A program made the position numbers and the translations under genes. The notes under the pieces were generated by a model. The model ran no database searches. It had not been told where the DNA came from and worked only from the letters and a program-made list of their open reading frames with translations. DNA of 49,261 nt from Cytophagaceae bacterium (GTDB lineage: Bacteria; Bacteroidota; Bacteroidia; Cytophagales; Flexibacteraceae). Where the stretch lies: NCBI GenBank assembly GCA_027485575.1, contig JAIXQU010000175.1, positions 1 to 49,261 on the forward strand, written 5' to 3'. Shown here in pieces: positions 34,766 to 42,730 of the stretch (its first letter is position 1; every line of letters begins with the position of its first letter).

Positions 34766-35377
34766 TTGGTTTCTGATTTAAGAGTCGAAGTTACTGATCC
34801 AGCCTTGTGGTTGTTGATAAGAAATGGCGATGAATCAGCCTTAGAAAAGTTGTACACCAGACATTATCAGGTTCTTTACAGATATGGATTGAAACTGGCA
34901 AAGGACAAAGGAATTGCGCAGGATTGCGTCCAGGAAATGTTTTTTGACTTATGGAACAAAAGAACCAAATTAAAAGAAGTTCAGTCGGTCAGATTCTATC
35001 TGATGAAATGGCTCAAAAGAGAAATTATACGGTCTTTAAATAGCAAACATATTGGCAATAATATTATTCCAATCGAGGGAGATACAGACTACCTTGGTTT
35101 GGAGATAGGTGACCTGTTTGAAAAGAAAGAAGTCAAAAGCCACAATGCCGTCCAAATAAAAAAAGCAATTTCAAACTTAACACCAAGAGAAAGGGAGGTT
35201 ATTTACATGCGCTTCTTTTTGGAATTAACCTATGAAGAAATTTGCAATGCAATGAATTTAAGCTATCAGGTGGTGATGAATTACATCCACAGAGCTTTAA
35301 AAGCCCTTAGAAGCAACGAGTTGATAAACAAATTGTTGCTGATTTCTGGCTGTACTTTTTCGTATTTATTTTCTTGA
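34766..35377 (+). CDS. ECF-type RNA polymerase sigma factor
   Basis: About 203 residues from a TTG start; no ATG occurs before region 2. Sigma region 2 (LEKLYTRHYQVLYRYGLKLA and QDCVQEMFFDLWNKR) spans about residues 25-66. Sigma region 4 (LTPREREVIYMRFFLELTYE and NLSYQVVMNYIHRALKALR) spans about 137-181. It directs RNA polymerase to a specific promoter set. No FecR-like or zinc-finger anti-sigma gene follows; instead T9SS-exported proteins come next in the same direction. Some Bacteroidota ECF factors (SigP of Porphyromonas) act in T9SS regulation, so control of surface proteins is possible but unproven. The hydrophobic tail LLLISGCTFSYLFS is unusual. Confidence 0.85.
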   Translation: MVSDLRVEVTDPALWLLIRNGDESALEKLYTRHYQVLYRYGLKLAKDKGIAQDCVQEMFFDLWNKRTKLKEVQSVRFYLMKWLKREIIRSLNSKHIGNNIIPIEGDTDYLGLEIGDLFEKKEVKSHNAVQIKKAISNLTPREREVIYMRFFLELTYEEICNAMNLSYQVVMNYIHRALKALRSNELINKLLLISGCTFSYLFS

Positions 35378-35473
35378 CAGACGAATTTTGTTGATTAGTA
35401 ATTAATAAATATTTCCTCTCAAAGGGATAATCTCAAATCAGTTCCTAAAAAGATAAACAGAGAAACCTAACCA

Positions 35474-36331
35474 ATGAAAATTAAAACCATAATTATTGGG
35501 TTGTTTTGCCTTTGCAATATGACCAATCTTGTTTTAGCACAAGGAGTTGTAAAAACAAAAATCAATCTTCCAATTACATGGAATGATTCTGCCAATGTGG
35601 ATTATACCACCATAGATTTTGCTGGAAATCTTTCGGAACTGGCACCAGATCCTACAAATGCATCAAATCTGGTTTTAAAAATAACAAGACAGGTAGAAAG
35701 CTTGATTTTTGCTGGTACAGTCTTAGGTACCGACATGGGGTTGCTTGCACCAATGCCACTTACGGCTGTGAACAGGTTTTTATCTGCAAAGGTTTATTGC
35801 CCGGCAGCAGGACTTAAAGTGAGGCTGAAAGTAGAAAATATTGCTGGCGGAGGAGTAAATGTTGAAACAGACCAACTTTCTACCGTTGCTAATCAATGGG
35901 AAAATCTAACTTTTGATTTTGCCCAAAATTCGCCTGGGACGCCTCCAATTAATTATGCCAATGTTCACAACAAGCTTGTGATATTTTTTAACTTCGGTGT
36001 GACCGGTGCAAATGCCGGGCAACAAATCTTTTATTTGGATGATGTTGTTTTTGGAACATTTACAAAAACCAATGAAACTATAAATGTTGGTGACGTATCC
36101 CTTTTCCCCAATCCAAACTCAGGAACTTTTCAGGTTAAAACCAATGGAAATAATGGAAAAGAAACTTCCATTGTGATTACCAATTCAGTAGGAAAAACGG
36201 TGTTTGAAAAAGTTCTTTCAAATGAAAATGGTGCCCAATTAATAGAAACTACAAACCTGAAGCCAGGTATTTATCATTACCATGGAAAAACAGGAAAAGA
36301 TATCCTTGTGAAAACCTTCATCATTAAATGA
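35474..36331 (+). CDS. T9SS-sorted secreted protein with one beta-sandwich domain
   Basis: A 285-residue secreted protein. Signal peptide at residues 1-23 (ends NLVLAQG). Residues 30-198 form a domain with the pattern LPITWNDSANVDYTTIDFAG, a central WAGT-like strand (here FAGTVLGTDMG), WENLTFDF, NKLVIFFNFG and YLDDVVFG, which looks like a carbohydrate-binding jelly roll. Residues 205-285 are a T9SS type A sorting domain (SLFPNPNSGTFQVKTNG, ending VKTFIIK). The same domain is in the next gene and four times in the 1908-residue protein at 42731. It is about 97 bases behind the sigma factor gene. Confidence 0.8.
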   Translation: MKIKTIIIGLFCLCNMTNLVLAQGVVKTKINLPITWNDSANVDYTTIDFAGNLSELAPDPTNASNLVLKITRQVESLIFAGTVLGTDMGLLAPMPLTAVNRFLSAKVYCPAAGLKVRLKVENIAGGGVNVETDQLSTVANQWENLTFDFAQNSPGTPPINYANVHNKLVIFFNFGVTGANAGQQIFYLDDVVFGTFTKTNETINVGDVSLFPNPNSGTFQVKTNGNNGKETSIVITNSVGKTVFEKVLSNENGAQLIETTNLKPGIYHYHGKTGKDILVKTFIIK

Positions 36332-36470
36332 GAAAAAGGCTTAAGAGTTCAAGTTAGCAACATTTAAAAAAAATAGAGAATTATTGATTAGTTGGGACAT
36401 GCACCCACCTCTTTAAACATAATAATAATTACCGAAATTGCCTTGTTTAAAAGGCATAAAAATTAATCAA

Positions 36471-37637
36471 ATGAAAAAAATTCTACTTATCTGTTTGATT
36501 CTCATTTCAGGGTCATCCTTCGCTCAAGTTGATGTTACATTTAAAGTTGATATGAGGGGGTACAATATTCCCTTTACAGCAGCGTATGTAAATGGCACTT
36601 TTAACGGTTGGTGTGGTTTATGTAATCCGATGACAGATGCAAACAATGATAGCATCTGGGAATTAACCATTCCATTGCCAGCTGGTTCTATCGAGTACAA
36701 GTTTACTGTTGATGGATGGGTTGGACAAGAAAACCTAACTCCAGGAAGTCCTTGCACCATAACCAGTTCAGGTTTTACAAATCGTTCCCTGATCTTCTCA
36801 GCCGCAACAGTCTTGCCAGTAAATTGTTGGGGAAAATGTGGTGCCTGCGGTCCTTTGGGTCCTCAAAAGCTTCAAATCAAATTGCCGATTTCATGGCAAG
36901 ATTCTTTAACTACCAATTTAAGTACAACTGATTTTGGAGGTACCTATTCAACACTAGCTCCGAATCCAACCAATCCTGCCTGGTTATCCTTAAAAATAAC
37001 TAAAACCAATGCTGCGGAATTATGGGCTGGAACCACACTTGGTACTTCAGCAGGTTTTCCAACTAATATTCCTTTTTCTACAAACAGTAACCAAATGCAG
37101 GTTTTGGTTTATGCTCCAAACGCGGGAACTGTTTTTAAATTAAAAGCGGAAAACAAAGCTGACCCAACTCAATCTGTTGAAACCGATGTAACCAACACAA
37201 CGGCAAATGCATGGGAAGTTTTAAATTTTAATTTTGCGAACCACTCTCCAGGAACATCTGCGATCAACTATTCATTTCCATACAACAAGCTTTCTCTATT
37301 TCCAAATTTTGGCGTGACTGGTGCAACGGCAGGAGAAAAAATTTATTATATTGCTGATGTGGCTTTTGGAACATTGACAAATACCAAAGAGTTAAACAAT
37401 GGAAATTCGGTTTCTATTTCTCCTAATCCAAATTCTGGTGTTTTTGAAGTTTCAAATATCCAAAATGAAAAAGCAACCATCGAAGTTTCGGATTTACTAG
37501 GAAGGGTTGTTTTATCTAAATCAAGTACCGTTTCCAACAATAAAGTCGACATTTCTGGTGTTGAAAATGGGATTTATCTTGTTAAGATAATAGCTGGAGG
37601 AAAAACTTCAGTTAATAGAATTGTAGTCAACAAATAA
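36471..37637 (+). CDS. T9SS-sorted protein with CBM48-like and beta-sandwich domains
   Basis: A 388-residue paralogue of the upstream gene. Signal peptide MKKILLICLILISGSSFAQ. The N-terminal domain at about 20-115 (VDVTFKVDMRGYNIPF, YVNGTFNGWCG, PLPAGSIEYKFTVDGW) resembles a CBM48/AMPK-type glycogen-binding E-set fold. Residues 130-300 are the shared domain (LPISWQDSLTTNLSTTDFGG, ELWAGTTLGTSAG, NKLSLFPNFG). The T9SS type A sorting domain follows (SISPNPNSGVFEVSN, ending VNRIVVNK). The frame also opens upstream at 36438, but the ATG at 36471 gives a clean signal peptide. It is likely a surface or extracellular glycan-binding protein and ends at a strong terminator. Confidence 0.82.
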   Translation: MKKILLICLILISGSSFAQVDVTFKVDMRGYNIPFTAAYVNGTFNGWCGLCNPMTDANNDSIWELTIPLPAGSIEYKFTVDGWVGQENLTPGSPCTITSSGFTNRSLIFSAATVLPVNCWGKCGACGPLGPQKLQIKLPISWQDSLTTNLSTTDFGGTYSTLAPNPTNPAWLSLKITKTNAAELWAGTTLGTSAGFPTNIPFSTNSNQMQVLVYAPNAGTVFKLKAENKADPTQSVETDVTNTTANAWEVLNFNFANHSPGTSAINYSFPYNKLSLFPNFGVTGATAGEKIYYIADVAFGTLTNTKELNNGNSVSISPNPNSGVFEVSNIQNEKATIEVSDLLGRVVLSKSSTVSNNKVDISGVENGIYLVKIIAGGKTSVNRIVVNK

Positions 37638-37651
37638 TATCGAAATAATTA

Positions 37652-37693
37652 GCAAAAAGGTTGCTTCAATCAAAATTGGAGCAACCTTTTTGC
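37652..37693 (+). terminator. Terminator after the CBM48-like gene
   Basis: GCAAAAAGGTTGCT at 37652-37665 is the exact reverse complement of AGCAACCTTTTTGC at 37680-37693, with a 14-base loop. Confidence 0.85.
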
Positions 37694-37769
37694 GTTGAAA
37701 AAAACCTTGGATGAAGTTGCATGATTTTAAGAAATATTTCGTCAATATTGTACAATACTATTAAAAATC

Positions 37770-39068
37770 ATGATTAAAAGTCTTCCTGTTTTTTTGGGTT
37801 TTCTCATTATATCATTCGGAGCGAAAGCTGGAAAAGGAAATTACCTGGTTAGGTGCAATCTGAAACTTGTGGACATCATTATGGAAGATTTGTTCACCCC
37901 GGCTGTCGCAAGCAGAGTGAAAGTATATCCCAATATTGCTGCCTACGAAATTCTTTGCAAGAGTGATAAAAGAATTTTATCCCTTGGTAATCGTCTAAAT
38001 CAATTTGATGGAATATCGAATCCGAAAACAAAAATTGATTATTCATTATCCGCCCTATTCGCCTTTACAACTGTAGGTAAAAAGTTGGTTTACAGCGAAT
38101 ATATGTTTACCGATTTTGAAAAATCTGAAAGTTTAAAATGGCTTAAACTCCACAAAAACGACACGACTCTTTTAAAACATTCCATTGAATATGCACAAAC
38201 TGTTGCCCAGGAGGTGATCGTTTGGATGAAAAAAGACAATTATGACTTCACCCGAACACTTTCCCGGTATGTTTTAACAGACACAGCTGGTGCATGGATT
38301 CCAACAGGCCCAGGATATGCAAATGCCCTGGAGCCCAACTGGCCGTTGATGAGGTCATTTGTTTTTGATAGCATCAATATGGTAAAAGCCATTCCCAATG
38401 TTAAATATAGCGAGGATAAAAATTCTCAGTATTACAAAAATGCGATGGCCCTTTACAAACAATCTATCAATTTGGATACTTCTAAACGTCTGATTGCCTG
38501 GTATTGGGATAATAACCCCAATATTTTAAAGTCCGACGGCCATGTCAATTATTTTATCCATAAAGTTAGTCCTTGCGGACATTGGATAAGAATTGCCGCT
38601 CAGGCAATAAAAAACAAAAACATGGATGAATATAAAACGGCAGAGGTTTTTACCCTGCTTTCAATTTCCATTTATGAGGCATTTTTAAGTTGCTGGATTG
38701 AAAAATATCAATCCAATGCGCTCAGGCCAGAAACCTATATCAACCGATTGATTTCTCCACAATGGAAATCCTATATTGAAACACCTCCATTTCCTGAATA
38801 TACCAGCGGGCATAGTGTGATTTCAAGTGCGAGTGCCACCATTCTTACAGCCTTAATTCCTCAGCCTTATGCATTTACAGATTCCAGCGAAATGTATATC
38901 AATCTGCCTCCCCGGAAATTTAAAAGTTTCAGGGATGCTTCAAATGAGGCAAGTATCAGTCGGTTTTATGGAGGAATACACTTTATGCCTTCACTTACCA
39001 ATGGGATCATTCAGGGAAAGGAAATTGGTAATTTTATCCTGAAAAGATTTAAAAACACCCAAAAATGA
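37770..39068 (+). CDS. Vanadium-haloperoxidase/PAP2-like secreted protein
   Basis: A 432-residue protein with signal peptide (ends FGAKAG). The C-terminal half has the vanadate/phosphate-binding signature of the haloperoxidase-PAP2 superfamily: PEYTSGHSVISSASATIL near residue 345 and SRFYGGIHFMPSLTNGIIQG near 396, holding the catalytic Ser/Gly/His and Arg/His residues. The N-terminal half is helical (YPNIAAYEIL, AQTVAQEVIVWMKKD). Members oxidise halides with peroxide or act as phosphatases; which applies here cannot be told. It overlaps the FG-GAP protein gene by four bases, so the two are co-translated and probably act together outside the cytoplasm. Confidence 0.8.
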   Translation: MIKSLPVFLGFLIISFGAKAGKGNYLVRCNLKLVDIIMEDLFTPAVASRVKVYPNIAAYEILCKSDKRILSLGNRLNQFDGISNPKTKIDYSLSALFAFTTVGKKLVYSEYMFTDFEKSESLKWLKLHKNDTTLLKHSIEYAQTVAQEVIVWMKKDNYDFTRTLSRYVLTDTAGAWIPTGPGYANALEPNWPLMRSFVFDSINMVKAIPNVKYSEDKNSQYYKNAMALYKQSINLDTSKRLIAWYWDNNPNILKSDGHVNYFIHKVSPCGHWIRIAAQAIKNKNMDEYKTAEVFTLLSISIYEAFLSCWIEKYQSNALRPETYINRLISPQWKSYIETPPFPEYTSGHSVISSASATILTALIPQPYAFTDSSEMYINLPPRKFKSFRDASNEASISRFYGGIHFMPSLTNGIIQGKEIGNFILKRFKNTQK

Positions 39069-42000
39069 AAGAAATAAAATTTGGGTTTTTCATTTTCATT
39101 CTGGCTTTGTTAAAGTCGGGTGAAAACTTTGCCCAAAATAAGCTCTTTTCACTTCTATCGCCTGATTCAACGGGACTTAAATTTCAAAATATTGTACTGG
39201 ACGATAAAGAAGTCAATGTTTTGGAATACCTCTATTTTTACAATGGCGGAGGCGTTTCCATTGGTGATGTTAACAATGACGGCCTACCAGATATCTATTT
39301 CGTATCTAACAGATATGAATGTAAATTATACCTAAACAAAGGCAATCTTAAGTTCGAGGATATCACCAAAAAAGCTGGCGTGCGTGGAGAGCCTGGAACC
39401 TTTAAGACCGGGGTCGTGATGGTGGATATCAACAATGACGGTTGGATGGATATTTATTTGTGTCGATCGGCCTCTAAAGATCCGAACCTGAGAAGGAATA
39501 TCCTTTACGTTAACAACAAAGACGGAACTTTTACAAACAAGGCAAAAGAGTATGGAATAGATGATGATGGATATGGAACCTGCGGCTATTTCAATGACAT
39601 GGATGGCGATGGAGATTTGGACCTTTTTATTGTAAATCATCCCTACAATTTTGTTGAAACAGATGGTGTTCATCTCACTTACAATAAATCCAGAGTTCTG
39701 GTGGCAGCAAAAGATACTTCCCAAAGAGGTGAATCAGATCGTTATTATGAAAATGTAAATGGGAAATATTTGGACAGAACATATTCTGCAGGCCTAAGAA
39801 CAAGATCTTTTGGGCTAAGTGCTATTCTTCAGGATTTTAATGGCGATGGTAAAACGGATATTTATCAGGCAAATGATTTTCTGGAACCGGATTATCTGTT
39901 TATAAATCAGGGAAATAACAAGTTTGTAAACGAGTTTGACAAATATTTCAAACATGGTTCCTATTTCAGTATGGGAACTGACTATGCCGATTTGAACAAT
40001 GATGGACACAGTGATTTGATTGTGACTGATATGCTGCCCACTGACAACAAAAGAAGAAAACAGCTTCAACGGCCAAGCAATTATGACCAGTTTGACAAGC
40101 AGGTAAAATATGGATTTGGCTATCAATATCTGAAAAATGTAGTGCAGGTAAATAATGGAAATGGCAGTTATTCTGACCTGAGCTATTATACCGGAATGGC
40201 CTTTACCGACTGGAGTTGGGCCGTTTTGATTAACGATTTTGACAATGACGGATTAAAAGACGTCTACATCGCCAATGGAATGCCCAGAGACATACATGAT
40301 TTGGACTATGTCCGATTCAGAACCGATTCTATAAAGAAGGCAATGATAAAAGCCAAAGATGCAAGTGGCGTATTAAAGGTCTTATCTGCCATTCCAACCG
40401 TTCGGATTCAAAAACATTATTTCAAAAACTATGGTGGGCTCAATTTTAGAAAAGAAAGCGTTGAATCTGGCCTGGAACATTTTGCATGGAGTTTTGGAGC
40501 CGCTTATGGCGACCTGGATGGCGATGGTGATTTGGAAATTGTGGTAAACAACTCCAATGACTTTGCTTACATCTATAAAAACAATACGGTAGAGAAAAAT
40601 GCCGGTAATTCAATCCAAATCCAATTGCTCGGGCCACCAAAAAACAACCTTGGAATTGGAACAAAAATTGAATCTAAAACAGCAGATGGAGTAAAAACAA
40701 CGACAGTATTTAATCCAATGAAAGGTTATTTATCCAGCCATGATAAAACCATTGTTATTGGTATTGGAAAAAATACGTCAACAGATTTGGTTATAACCTG
40801 GCCGGACGGAAAAAAACAAATCTTAGACAAAGTAATGCCTGGAAAAAAGATATTGGTTTCGGTTGACAACGCAAATTTGGGAGAAATAAAAGCAGAAATC
40901 TCAAAGCCACTGTTTGAAGACATTACTACTAAATTAAAAGTAAATCATAAACCCAGGGAAAACGAATACATAGATTTCAAACTTGAACCTTTATTGCCAC
41001 ACAGATTTTCTCTGTTGGGTCCTTGCCTGTCAGTTGGAGATTTTAATGGAGATAAATTGGAAGATTTTTTTGTTGGAGGGGCAAAAGACCAACCTGCTGT
41101 AATGTTTTTCCAAAATCCAGATTCTACTTTTTCAGAAAAAAAACAGCCCGCATTTGATGCGGACAAACAGTTTGAAGACGGTGCTGCTTCGATCCTGGAT
41201 ATTGACAAAGATGGTGACAATGATCTTATTGTTTGCAGTGGGGGAAATGAATATCCAAAGCAAGACTCAAAATACCCAATCCGGTTGTACTTAAATGATG
41301 GAAAAGGCAATTTCAGCACCAGTAAATTCTCCGGCAGGTTTTTTACATCTGCCAATACCATTGCCATTTCTGATATGGACAAAGACGGAAATCCGGAGAT
41401 TTTTATTGGAGGTAGAGTGGTACCGGGTCACTATGGATTGATACCCAAAAGTTATTTATTCACCTTAATTGGCGATTCACTTTTGGATATTACCTCGACA
41501 ACAGGATTATCAAAAATAGGCATGGTTACTACCGGGACATGGACAGACCTCAATGGGGATGGTTGGCTGGACCTGGCCATAGCGGGTGAATGGATGCCCG
41601 TTTCAATTTTTTACAATGAAAAAGGGAAATTGCTGAAAGAACCTGTTACTATGGAAAACAGCAAAGGTTGGTGGAATAAGTTGGTTTCGGCTGATATTGA
41701 CAAGGATGGAGACATGGATCTCGTTGCAGGCAATATGGGCTTAAACTCAAGGTACAGAGGTACAAAGGAAAGGCCAATAACGATGGTGGTCAGTGATTTT
41801 GACAACAATGGAAGCACTGATTGTATGATAAGCCTATTTATTCGTGATAAAAGCTATCCTATCGGTCTTAGAGACAATGTTCTTGAACAAATGCCCTATC
41901 TAAGAAAAAAGTTTTTGCGGTATATCTCTTATTCTAATGCCACTATTGAAGATATTTTTACCCCTGAACAACTTGAAAAAGCTACCAAATTTTCTGCGGA

Positions 42001-42376
42001 CAATTTGGTGAGTTCAGTTTTCAGGAATGAAGGAAACGGCAAATTTAAGGAGTTGTACCTTCCGGCTGAAGCACAGTTTTTTCCGGTAAACGCCATTCAG
42101 GTAACAGACGTAAATAAGGATGGATTTTCAGATCTTGTCATGGCAGGAAACAATTATTCTACAGAAGTAGAAACAGGAAGAAACGATGCGGGAATTGGTC
42201 TATTGCTACTAGGTTCAGGAGATGGAAATTTTAAAACAACGACCACCTCATCTTCTGGTTTCTTTGTTTCCGGAGATGTCAAATCCATGGAGTCAATAAA
42301 AATTAACAATCAAAATTGCTTTATAGTTGGAAAAAATAAAGAGGTTATCCAAATATTAAAGCAGCGGAACAACTAA
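39065..42376 (+). CDS. FG-GAP/VCBS repeat protein with ASPIC/UnbV domain
   Basis: A 1103-residue protein with signal peptide (ends GENFAQ). It carries about fourteen calcium-loop motifs of the type D-x-[DN]-x-D-G-x-x-D: seven before residue 510 (for example VSIGDVNNDGLPDIYF and FNDMDGDGDLDLFIV) and seven after 650. They suggest two seven-bladed propellers. Between them, at about 515-595, is an ASPIC/UnbV domain (GNSIQIQLLGPPKNNLGIGT, LVITWPDGKKQIL). It has no T9SS sorting domain, so it probably stays periplasmic or is a lipid-independent outer-face protein. It overlaps the haloperoxidase-like gene by four bases (ATGA). Confidence 0.85.
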   Translation: MKEIKFGFFIFILALLKSGENFAQNKLFSLLSPDSTGLKFQNIVLDDKEVNVLEYLYFYNGGGVSIGDVNNDGLPDIYFVSNRYECKLYLNKGNLKFEDITKKAGVRGEPGTFKTGVVMVDINNDGWMDIYLCRSASKDPNLRRNILYVNNKDGTFTNKAKEYGIDDDGYGTCGYFNDMDGDGDLDLFIVNHPYNFVETDGVHLTYNKSRVLVAAKDTSQRGESDRYYENVNGKYLDRTYSAGLRTRSFGLSAILQDFNGDGKTDIYQANDFLEPDYLFINQGNNKFVNEFDKYFKHGSYFSMGTDYADLNNDGHSDLIVTDMLPTDNKRRKQLQRPSNYDQFDKQVKYGFGYQYLKNVVQVNNGNGSYSDLSYYTGMAFTDWSWAVLINDFDNDGLKDVYIANGMPRDIHDLDYVRFRTDSIKKAMIKAKDASGVLKVLSAIPTVRIQKHYFKNYGGLNFRKESVESGLEHFAWSFGAAYGDLDGDGDLEIVVNNSNDFAYIYKNNTVEKNAGNSIQIQLLGPPKNNLGIGTKIESKTADGVKTTTVFNPMKGYLSSHDKTIVIGIGKNTSTDLVITWPDGKKQILDKVMPGKKILVSVDNANLGEIKAEISKPLFEDITTKLKVNHKPRENEYIDFKLEPLLPHRFSLLGPCLSVGDFNGDKLEDFFVGGAKDQPAVMFFQNPDSTFSEKKQPAFDADKQFEDGAASILDIDKDGDNDLIVCSGGNEYPKQDSKYPIRLYLNDGKGNFSTSKFSGRFFTSANTIAISDMDKDGNPEIFIGGRVVPGHYGLIPKSYLFTLIGDSLLDITSTTGLSKIGMVTTGTWTDLNGDGWLDLAIAGEWMPVSIFYNEKGKLLKEPVTMENSKGWWNKLVSADIDKDGDMDLVAGNMGLNSRYRGTKERPITMVVSDFDNNGSTDCMISLFIRDKSYPIGLRDNVLEQMPYLRKKFLRYISYSNATIEDIFTPEQLEKATKFSADNLVSSVFRNEGNGKFKELYLPAEAQFFPVNAIQVTDVNKDGFSDLVMAGNNYSTEVETGRNDAGIGLLLLGSGDGNFKTTTTSSSGFFVSGDVKSMESIKINNQNCFIVGKNKEVIQILKQRNN

Positions 42377-42452
42377 TTTTAATCCACTAATATTTAGACA
42401 TTTATGATTTTTGTATTTCTTGCAAGCACAAAAATCCTGTAAAAAATATTAA

Positions 42453-42476
42453 CCTATAAAAATATATTTTTATAGG
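42453..42476. repeat. Perfect 24-base AT-rich palindrome
   Basis: The half-site CCTATAAAAATA is followed at once by its exact reverse complement, with no spacer. It lies 77 bases after the FG-GAP gene and 255 bases before the IPT-repeat gene. It could be an operator for a dimeric regulator or a cruciform-forming element. Confidence 0.8.
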
Positions 42477-42531
42477 CAAAAGGCACCAATTGGTCTTAGA
42501 TTTAGTTTGGGTTCTTTCTCAAAAAAATTCA

Positions 42532-42562
42532 GGATTACAAAAAAACAAATTTTTCGTAATCC
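42532..42562 (+). other. Hairpin in the leader of the IPT-repeat gene
   Basis: GGATTAC at 42532-42538 pairs with GTAATCC at 42556-42562; inner A-run and T-run extend the stem. It is followed by TTAAAATCCCC, not a T run, so it is not a standard terminator. The remainder of 42377-42730 is AT-rich with no gene; I found no clear -7 box in it. Confidence 0.4.
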
Positions 42563-42730
42563 TTAAAATCCCCTTAAATTTTGGAGTGTTTATTTATAAA
42601 GAATTCTATTTTTTTTCGAATAAATGATTAGTAAAATCTTACGCCTGAACTCTATTGCTTAATAAAGCAGATACGGTGTTTGCTTTTTTAAAAACCAAGT
42701 AAATTATATATCCAATTTAATCTTTCATTC

